Assembly (NCBI RefSeq): GCF_009765225.1
Contig: NZ_VMSF01000001.1
Span: forward strand, 3,038,001-3,102,000
Reading direction: 5' to 3'
DNA length: 64,000 nucleotides
DNA from: Leifsonia sp. AG29
GTDB lineage: Bacteria > Actinomycetota > Actinomycetes > Actinomycetales > Microbacteriaceae
How positions within the stretch are numbered: position 1 is the first letter of the stretch; the number at the start of each line of letters is the position of its first letter. The notes beneath the pieces are model-generated. The model saw only the letters and a list, made by a program, of their open reading frames with translations, was not told the DNA's origin and did not search any database. This document shows, in pieces, positions 35,320 to 41,318 of this stretch. Position numbers and translations under genes: made by a program.

Positions 35320-37169
35320 AGATCCCCCAGATGATCGCGGCGGAGTTCCGCCGCCTCACCGCCAGCCCGATGTCGATCGTGGCGCTCATCGCACTGATGT
35401 GCGTGCCCGTGCTCTACGGCGGCCTCTATCTCTGGGCGAACCAGAACCCGTACGCGAACCTCGACAAGGTGCCCGCGGCGATCGTCGTCGACGATTCCGG
35501 GGCGACCGTCGACGGCAAGACGGTCCACTACGCGAGCGACGTCGCGGACCGCCTCGTGAAGGACGGCGCGTTCCAGTGGCACCGGGTGTCCGCCTCCCGG
35601 GCGTCCACCGGTGTCCGCAACGGCGATTACGACTTCAGCATCACGTTCCCTTCCGACTTCTCCCGATCGCTCGCCTCCGCTTCGAGCTCCGATCCGCATC
35701 GCGCGGTCGTGACGTTGACCACGAACGACACCAACAGCTACCTCTCCTCGACGATCGGCTCCCAGGCCACCGAGAAGATCCGTGTCACGATCGCAGCGGA
35801 GGTCAACGAGAAGGCGGCGAAGCAGTTCCTGGTCGGACTCGCCGACGTGCGCTCGAATCTCGCCGCCGCCTCCAGCGGCGCAGCGCAGCTCGTCGACGGG
35901 AGCGCCTCGGCGCAATCCGGCGCGACCCAGCTCGCCGATGGCACGGAGCAGCTCGCGTCGGGATCCGAGGAGCTCTCGTCGAAGCTCGGCGACCTGGCGG
36001 CCGGGGCGCAGCAGGTGAGCGACGGCGCCGCGCAGGTCGCGGCGGGGAACGAGCAGCTCGCCGCCAAGACGCACCAGGCCGCCCAGTCGTCGGCTCAGCT
36101 CGCCGCGCAGGCGCCCGTCACCGGGCAGCAGCTGATGCAGCAGCTCGCCGCCTCCGGTGCCAGCCCGACCGTGCTCGCGGAAGTCCAATCGGCGCTCGGT
36201 GACATCTCGAACCAGGTCCAGTCCGGAAACGCGCAGATCCAGTCGGCGGTCGGCCAGGTCGACCAGCTCGCAGCGGGGGCTGACAAGGTCTCCGCGGGTG
36301 CCGCGCAGGTCGCCTCCGGGGCGAGCAGCGCCCACGCGGGGGCGGAGCAGCTCTCCTCCGGCGCCGAGAGCGCTGCGAGCGGGGCCGCGCAGTTGCGGGA
36401 CGGCCTGACGAACCTGCACCAGGGAACCGTCCAGTTGCACGACGGGCTCGCGAAGGGCGTCCAGCAGATCCCGGACAACTCGCCGACCGTTCAGACCAAG
36501 CAGGCGTCGACGATCGCGAAGCCGGTCGACCAGGCGACCGACTCGCTCACCTCGGCCGGGACATACGGCGCCGGGCTCGCCCCCTTCTTCGTCGCACTCG
36601 CGGCGTGGATCGGCATCTACGCGCTGTTCCTCATCGTCAAGCCCGTGTCGCGGCGCGCGATCACGGCGCTGCACTCCCCCGTCAAGATCACGCTCGCCGG
36701 CTGGCTCACCCCGGGCCTGCTCGGCGCGGTGCAGATGATCGGGCTGTTCGCGATCGTCTCGGGCGCGCTCGGCTTCCGGGTCGAAAACCCTCTCGGGATG
36801 TACGCACTGATGGGACTCGCCTCCGTGACGTTCGCGGCCATCATCCTCGCGCTCAACGTCTGGCTGGGCAGCGTGGGGCAGTTCCTCGGACTGGTGCTGA
36901 TGGTGCTGCAGCTGGTGACGGCGGGAGGGACGTTCCCGTGGCAGACCCTCCCCGGACCCCTCGCCGCGCTGCACCACGTGCTCCCCATGTCGTTCGCGGT
37001 CGACGGCATACGGCAGGTGATGTACGGCGGCAGCCCCGCCGCCGCGTGGTCGGACGCCGGCGTGCTCGCCGTGTGGATGCTCGGCGCGCTGCTCGTGGCG
37101 CTGATCGGGGTGACGCGGATGACGCACTTCCGGACGCTGCGCGACCTGCGGCCGTCGCTGATCGGCTGA
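35316..37169 (+). CDS. YhgE/Pip-family membrane protein
   Basis: 617 residues. One N-terminal helix (about 18-40, ending PVLYGGLYLWANQNPYANLDKVPAAIV, a family hallmark) precedes a large extracellular region (about 60-405). That region contains many repeats of the SGAAQLADGTEQLASGSEEL type, which form long coiled coils, and five or six C-terminal helices follow (about 408-605). The family includes the phage-infection protein Pip and the YueB/EsaA component of type VII secretion, and its C-terminus is related to ABC-2 permeases. No ESX genes lie nearby, so a transporter or envelope role governed by the adjacent TetR is more likely. Confidence 0.88.
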   Translation: MKIPQMIAAEFRRLTASPMSIVALIALMCVPVLYGGLYLWANQNPYANLDKVPAAIVVDDSGATVDGKTVHYASDVADRLVKDGAFQWHRVSASRASTGVRNGDYDFSITFPSDFSRSLASASSSDPHRAVVTLTTNDTNSYLSSTIGSQATEKIRVTIAAEVNEKAAKQFLVGLADVRSNLAAASSGAAQLVDGSASAQSGATQLADGTEQLASGSEELSSKLGDLAAGAQQVSDGAAQVAAGNEQLAAKTHQAAQSSAQLAAQAPVTGQQLMQQLAASGASPTVLAEVQSALGDISNQVQSGNAQIQSAVGQVDQLAAGADKVSAGAAQVASGASSAHAGAEQLSSGAESAASGAAQLRDGLTNLHQGTVQLHDGLAKGVQQIPDNSPTVQTKQASTIAKPVDQATDSLTSAGTYGAGLAPFFVALAAWIGIYALFLIVKPVSRRAITALHSPVKITLAGWLTPGLLGAVQMIGLFAIVSGALGFRVENPLGMYALMGLASVTFAAIILALNVWLGSVGQFLGLVLMVLQLVTAGGTFPWQTLPGPLAALHHVLPMSFAVDGIRQVMYGGSPAAAWSDAGVLAVWMLGALLVALIGVTRMTHFRTLRDLRPSLIG

Positions 37170-37208
37170 GCGGCGGGGCGGCGGGCGGTCGGGCGGTCGG
37201 GCGGTAAA

Positions 37209-37268
37209 TGCGCACTCGTGGGACAAATGCGCACCGGCGCCGACGTGCTGCTGTCCCACGAGCGCGCA
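37209..37268. repeat. Intergenic inverted repeat with 17-bp arms
   Basis: TGCGCACTCGTGGGACA (37209-37225) pairs with 37252-37268 with one mismatch; the inner 11 bp are perfect. AAATGCGCA occurs both at the start of the left arm and again in the loop (37225-37233). It is located after the YhgE/Pip stop and may terminate transcription. Confidence 0.8.
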
Positions 37269-37280
37269 GTCGGGAAGCGC

Positions 37281-37352
37281 GAGCGGCGGAAGGAGCGGCG
37301 GAGCGAGCGGCGGAGCGAGCGGCGGAGCGAGCGGCGGAGGGAGCGGCGGGGC
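37281..37352. repeat. Six 12-bp tandem repeats GAGCGGCGGAGC
   Basis: Units are GAGCGGCGGAAG, three perfect GAGCGGCGGAGC, GAGCGGCGGAGG and GAGCGGCGGGGC. Non-coding on position; together with the adjacent inverted repeat it fills the 270-bp gap before the 58-residue gene. Confidence 0.9.
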
Positions 37353-37394
37353 GCATTCGCGGATTCGCCCCTGTCCGGCGCGGCGGCGCACCGT

Positions 37395-37400
37395 TAGGGT
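37395..37400 (+). promoter_or_regulatory. Probable -10 box of the 58-residue gene
   Basis: TAGGGT 39 nt upstream of the ATG; the leader contains GAGGAGGAC just before the start. Confidence 0.5.
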
Positions 37401-37439
37401 GGCGCTGACGGCGACGGCATCCGAGACGAGGAGGACACC

Positions 37440-37616
37440 ATGGCGGATCTCGAGACCCAGGCCGCGATCTCTCAAGCACGGGAGGCGGCGAGCGCGGCCA
37501 GCTACGACATCCAGAAGCTCCCGGAGGATTCGATCGAGCGCCAGGCGCTGCACAACCTCCTCACCGCGGTCGACTTCCTCATCCAGGCGGTCGACGCCGA
37601 CGACACCGAAGGGTGA
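37440..37616 (+). CDS. Small conserved-looking protein, 58 residues
   Basis: It begins ATG after GAGGAGGACACC, an excellent ribosome binding site, and runs to a TGA at 37614. The protein is acidic and helical (LETQAAISQAREAASAASYDIQKLPE, then IERQALHNLLTAVDFLIQAVDADD), suggesting a two-helix bundle. No signal peptide or known motif; I do not recognise the family. A TAGGGT box upstream and the strong ribosome site argue that it is real despite its size. Confidence 0.7.
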   Translation: MADLETQAAISQAREAASAASYDIQKLPEDSIERQALHNLLTAVDFLIQAVDADDTEG

Positions 37617-37665
37617 CGCGGGCCGGCCGCCGCGGCGCCGCCGCGCGCGTGCCGGTGGCCGGCGC

Positions 37666-37671
37666 TAGGGT
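37666..37671 (+). promoter_or_regulatory. -10 box of the phosphodiesterase gene (leaderless)
   Basis: TAGGGT, 6 nt before the GTG at 37678. Confidence 0.7.
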
Positions 37672-37677
37672 GGCGGC

Positions 37678-38520
37678 GTGACCGCCTCCCTGAGCATCCT
37701 GCACCTCTCGGACACCCACCTGTACGGCGACGGCCGGCTGCATTACGGCATCGTCGACACGCTGGGGAACCTCGACCGGGTGCTGGCGCGCGCCTCCACC
37801 GCCGAGCGCCTCGATGCGGTGGTGCTCTCGGGTGACCTGTCCGATGACGGGAGCGCTGCCTCCTACCGGCTGCTGAAGGCGACGATCGAGCCCTGGGCGG
37901 CCGAGCGCGGAGCCGAGGTCGTGTACGCCATGGGCAACCACGACGGCCGGGAGGGTTTCGAGGAGGTGCTCGGCGCGCGCGAGAGCGTGCGGACGGTCCG
38001 CGGGTTCCGGATCGTCACGGTCGACACGTCCGTTCCCGGCGCCGGTTACGGGAGGGTCGACTCGGCTCAGCTGGAGCGCCTGCGGTCGGCCCTCGCCGAG
38101 CCCGCCGAGCAGGGGTCCGTCGTCGTGCTGCATCATCCGCCGGTGATGCCGACGACCGCGCTGTTCGACTCGCTCCGGCTGATCGGCCCGGAGCCTCTGC
38201 TTGAGGTGTGCAGCGCGGCCGACGTGCACGCCATCCTTTGCGGGCACTACCACCATTCGCTCGTCACCCGCGCGGGAAGCGCCCGCATCCCGGTCGTAGT
38301 CGGGCCGGCCGTCGCCAACACGACCGACATCCTGTGGCCGCCGCCGCACGAACGCGCGGTGCGCGGCGCCTCCTTCTCGGTGGTTCAGGTGGAGGCCGGA
38401 GGCGAGGTGCGGGCGCATGCGGTCTCCGCCCCTGCCCCCGACGACGGGCAGACCGTGTACGACCTCGACGCCGCGGCCGTGGAACGCATCGCCGCCGACT
38501 CCGGATGGGGCGGCCGGTGA
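37678..38520 (+). CDS. Calcineurin-like metallophosphoesterase (CpdA / class III phosphodiesterase type)
   Basis: 280 residues with the full dinuclear-metal motif set: LSDTHLYG (D-x-H, residues 10-17), SGDLSDDG (GD), AMGNHDGREG (GNHD), VVLHHPPV (H) and CGHYHHS (GHxH). This arrangement is that of cyclic-nucleotide phosphodiesterases of the CpdA/Rv0805 class, so hydrolysis of cAMP or another phosphodiester is likely; substrate not proven. No signal peptide, so cytoplasmic. The GTG start is 6 nt after a TAGGGT box. Its stop overlaps the DUF3052 start as GTGA, so the two are translated together. Confidence 0.9.
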   Translation: MTASLSILHLSDTHLYGDGRLHYGIVDTLGNLDRVLARASTAERLDAVVLSGDLSDDGSAASYRLLKATIEPWAAERGAEVVYAMGNHDGREGFEEVLGARESVRTVRGFRIVTVDTSVPGAGYGRVDSAQLERLRSALAEPAEQGSVVVLHHPPVMPTTALFDSLRLIGPEPLLEVCSAADVHAILCGHYHHSLVTRAGSARIPVVVGPAVANTTDILWPPPHERAVRGASFSVVQVEAGGEVRAHAVSAPAPDDGQTVYDLDAAAVERIAADSGWGGR

Positions 38521-38918
38521 GCCAGGCGGGATACTCGGGGACGCCCCTCCACAAGAAGCTCGGCCTGAAACCGGGCATGCGGGTGCAGCTGCTGCACGCG
38601 CCCGAGGGCTGGCGCCTCCCGCTCGACGGCGCCCCCGAACCGGATTGGGTGACGGAGGGACCGGCCGACCTGATCGTCGCGTTCTACCGGGATGCGGCGT
38701 CGTACCTCGCCGAGCTCGACGCCCTGGGTGAGCGGATCCGGCCGGCCGGGATGCTCTGGGCCGCATGGCCGCGCAAGGCCGCGGGGCACGTCAGCGACCT
38801 CGACGAGAACACGATCCGAGCCGCGGCGCTCGATCGCGGCCTGGTCGACGTGAAGGTCGCCGCCATCGACACGGACTGGTCGGGGCTGAAGATCGTGTGG
38901 AGGCGCGAGAACCGCTGA
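38517..38918 (+). CDS. DUF3052-family protein
   Basis: 133 residues, matching the DUF3052 family of small actinobacterial and proteobacterial proteins. It has AGYSGTPLHKKLGLKPGMRV at the N-terminus, ADLIVAFYRDAASYL in the middle and PAGMLWAAWPRKAAGHVSDLDENTIRAAAL near residue 90; the WPKK/R motif and DLTE/DLDEN are characteristic. Function unknown. It starts with a GTG overlapping the phosphodiesterase stop. Its TGA abuts the stop of the converging methyltransferase gene with no bases between. Confidence 0.87.
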   Translation: MSQAGYSGTPLHKKLGLKPGMRVQLLHAPEGWRLPLDGAPEPDWVTEGPADLIVAFYRDAASYLAELDALGERIRPAGMLWAAWPRKAAGHVSDLDENTIRAAALDRGLVDVKVAAIDTDWSGLKIVWRRENR

Positions 38919-39593
38919 CTACGCGGTGCCTCCGGCGCCGGCCACGCCCGCGCCGCCGCCCCCGAACACGTGCTGCCGCACCCACGCGTGCATCGCGACC
39001 GCGGCCGCGGCAGACGCGTTGATGGACCGCGTCGACCCGAACTGAGCGATCTCGACGACCGCGTCCGCCGCGGCGAGCGCCGGTTCGGACAGGCCCGGTC
39101 CCTCCTGGCCGAACAGGAGGACGCACTCCCGCGGCAGGTCGAAGGTCTCGATGAGGACCGAGCCGGGCACGTTGTCCACAGCCACGATCGGCAGGCCGGC
39201 ACTGCGCGACCAGGCGACGAACGACTCCACATCGTCATGGTGGACGACATGCTGGTAGCGGTCGGTGACCATGGCACCGCGCTTGTTCCAGCGGCGCCGC
39301 CCGATGATGTGGACGGTATCGGCGGCGAAGGCGTTCGCACTGCGGACGATCGAGCCGATGTTCATGTCGTGCTGCCAGTTCTCGATTGCGACATGAAAGG
39401 GGTGACGATGCTCGTCGAGGTCGGCGACGATCGCCTCCATCCGCCAGTAGCGGTAGCGGTCGATCACGTTCCGGGTGTCGCCGTGACGCAGCAGCTCGGG
39501 GTCGTAGTGCGGATCGTCCGGCCACTCGCCCGGCCACGGTCCGACCCCGTGCGTCGTGCGCTCGTGCGTCGGCGTCGGCTCGGGCTGGTCCAC
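38919..39593 (-). CDS. TrmH-family (SPOUT) RNA methyltransferase
   Basis: 224 residues. The three SPOUT motifs are present: motif 1 NIGSIVRSANAF (near residue 75), motif 2 CVLLFGQEGPGLS (near 150) and motif 3 GSTRSINASAAAAVAMHAW (near 185). These form the knotted SAM site of 2'-O-methyltransferases that act on rRNA or tRNA. There is no extra RNA-binding domain. GTG at 39593 is chosen because a TACGCT box lies 6 nt upstream; the frame stays open for 70 more codons without family similarity. The target nucleotide is unknown. Confidence 0.9.
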   Translation of the reverse strand: MDQPEPTPTHERTTHGVGPWPGEWPDDPHYDPELLRHGDTRNVIDRYRYWRMEAIVADLDEHRHPFHVAIENWQHDMNIGSIVRSANAFAADTVHIIGRRRWNKRGAMVTDRYQHVVHHDDVESFVAWSRSAGLPIVAVDNVPGSVLIETFDLPRECVLLFGQEGPGLSEPALAAADAVVEIAQFGSTRSINASAAAAVAMHAWVRQHVFGGGGAGVAGAGGTA

Positions 39594-39599
39594 CCCGTC

Positions 39600-39605
39600 A
39601 GCGTA
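39600..39605 (-). promoter_or_regulatory. -10 box of the TrmH-family gene (leaderless)
   Basis: TACGCT on the minus strand, 6 nt from the GTG at 39593. Confidence 0.65.
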
Positions 39606-39672
39606 GCGGGCGCTCCGGCGGCTCACCGGCGGCGTTCGACCGTTCCCCAGGAGTCGCTGGAACAGTAGGGGG

Positions 39673-40452
39673 GTGACCGATCGACCCCCAGCCGGCCTGC
39701 GCCGCCGGCGCACGCGGGTGATCGTCTCCGGCAGCCTCCTCCTGGCGCTCGTCGTCATGGGGGTGTGCGCCGCGCTCGTCTCGACGGGCATCATCTGGCC
39801 CAACCGGGTGTTCGCCGCGGCCTACCCCGTGCGCGGCATCGACGTGTCGAGCTACCAGGGCCGGATCGACTGGCCGGTCCTCGCCTCCCGCGGGGTCGAC
39901 TTCGCGTTCATCAAGGCGACCGAGGGGTCGACGGATCGCGACGAGCGGTTCGAGGCGAACTGGGCGGCCGCGCGGAAGACATCCCTCGTGGTCGGCGCCT
40001 ACCACTTCCTCAGCTTCGACAGCCCCGGGCAGACCCAGGCGCGCAACATCATCCGGACGGTGCCCGCGCAGGCGGGAACGCTGCCCGTCGCCATCGACGT
40101 GGAGCTGTACGGGCGGTATCTGGGCTCGCCTCCCTCCCGGGAGCGGGTGACGGGCGTCCTGGTGCCGCTCGTCCAAGCGATCCGCGCTCACTACGGTGTC
40201 GCGCCGATCCTGTACGCGACAGGCGACGCGTATGCCCGCTACCTCGCGGGCGCCTTCCCCGACGACCCCGTGTGGATCCGCTCGATCGCGGTGCCTCCCA
40301 CCCTCCCGCAGGCGCGCGCGTGGGCGTTCTGGCAGTACTCGGACCACGACCGCCTCCCCGGGTATTCGGGTCCCGAACCGTTCATCGACCGCAACGTGTT
40401 CGCGGGCACCCGCCAGCACCTCGACGCCCTGCTCCAGCACGGCGCGCCCTAA
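39673..40452 (+). CDS. GH25 lysozyme-like muramidase, membrane-anchored or secreted
   Basis: 259 residues. A basic N-terminus and hydrophobic segment (about 14-36) precede a GH25 domain: RGIDVSSYQGRIDW (catalytic Asp near residue 57), FAFIKATEG, AGAYHFLS, and VAIDVELYG with the second acidic pair. ILYATGDAY and WAFWQYSDHDRLPG complete the family pattern. It would cleave the MurNAc-GlcNAc bond of peptidoglycan outside the membrane. The signal segment lacks a clear cleavage site, so it may stay anchored. It diverges from the TrmH-family gene. Confidence 0.9.
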   Translation: MTDRPPAGLRRRRTRVIVSGSLLLALVVMGVCAALVSTGIIWPNRVFAAAYPVRGIDVSSYQGRIDWPVLASRGVDFAFIKATEGSTDRDERFEANWAAARKTSLVVGAYHFLSFDSPGQTQARNIIRTVPAQAGTLPVAIDVELYGRYLGSPPSRERVTGVLVPLVQAIRAHYGVAPILYATGDAYARYLAGAFPDDPVWIRSIAVPPTLPQARAWAFWQYSDHDRLPGYSGPEPFIDRNVFAGTRQHLDALLQHGAP

Positions 40453-40501
40453 GCTGGACGGGAACCGTTCCTCCGGCCGTTCCCATCGAAAGGGGTTGCG
40501 C

Positions 40502-41302
40502 GTGGCGCGACGCGACGAGATCGAGTGCTGGCTCACCGACATGGACGGCGTGCTCGTGCACGAGAACCAGGCGCTCCCCGGGGCGCCCGACCTCATCCAG
40601 CAGTGGCGCGACCAAGGGACCCCGTTCCTCGTGCTGACGAACAACTCGATCTACACGCCGCGCGACCTGGCGGCACGGCTGCGCGCCTCCGGACTCGACG
40701 TCCCCGAGGAGTCGATCTGGACCTCCGCGCTCGCCACCGCCGACTTCCTCAAGTCGCAGGCACCCGGAGGCAGCGCGTACGTCATCGGGGAGGCAGGGCT
40801 CACGACCGCTCTGCATGAGGCCGGCTTCATCATGACCGACACGAACCCCGACTACGTCGTCGTCGGCGAGACGCGGAGCTACTCCTTCGACGCCATCACG
40901 AAGGCCATCCGCCTCATCGGGCGCGGCGCGCGGTTCATCTCGACGAACCCCGACGCGACCGGCCCGAGCGCTGAGGGCCCGCTCCCGGCGACCGGCGCCG
41001 TGACCGCCATGATCACCAAGGCGACGGGAGGCATGGAGCCGTACGTCATCGGCAAGCCGAACCCGATGATGTTCCGCTCCGCCATGAACCGGATCGGCGC
41101 CCACTCGGAGAACACGGCGATGATCGGCGACCGCATGGACACCGACGTCGTCGCGGGCATCGAGGCCGGGCTGCACACCATCCTCGTGCTCACCGGCATC
41201 AGCGACCGCAACGAGATCGAGCGCTACCCGTTCCGGCCCGACGAGATCCTCGAGGGCGTGCACCAGCTGGTCACCCGGGAGCCGGTCGAGTCGGAGCTCT
41301 GA
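40502..41302 (+). CDS. HAD-IIA family phosphatase (NagD-like)
   Basis: 266 residues. HAD motif I is DMDGVLVHE (residues 13-21, nucleophile Asp), motif II is LTNNS, and motif III/IV are the GKPNPMMF lysine and GDRMDTDV acids. The C2 cap between motifs II and III is the IIA type, as in NagD and p-nitrophenyl phosphatases. It probably dephosphorylates a nucleotide or sugar phosphate. It starts with GTG, preceded by GAAAGGGG. It may be cotranscribed with the GH25 gene (49-bp gap) and converges on the septum-domain gene 16 bp away. Confidence 0.92.
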   Translation: MARRDEIECWLTDMDGVLVHENQALPGAPDLIQQWRDQGTPFLVLTNNSIYTPRDLAARLRASGLDVPEESIWTSALATADFLKSQAPGGSAYVIGEAGLTTALHEAGFIMTDTNPDYVVVGETRSYSFDAITKAIRLIGRGARFISTNPDATGPSAEGPLPATGAVTAMITKATGGMEPYVIGKPNPMMFRSAMNRIGAHSENTAMIGDRMDTDVVAGIEAGLHTILVLTGISDRNEIERYPFRPDEILEGVHQLVTREPVESEL

Positions 41303-41318
41303 GCGGCGCCTCCCGGCG

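Noticed and set aside
35316-37169. Type VII (ESX) secretion locus because of YueB/EsaA similarity
   Set aside because: No WXG100, EccC/EssC or other ESX genes occur in the window.
38919-39803. 294-residue TrmH-family protein starting at 39803
   Set aside because: The first 70 residues are Arg/Pro-rich shadow sequence overlapping the GH25 gene; a -10 box sits 6 nt before GTG 39593.
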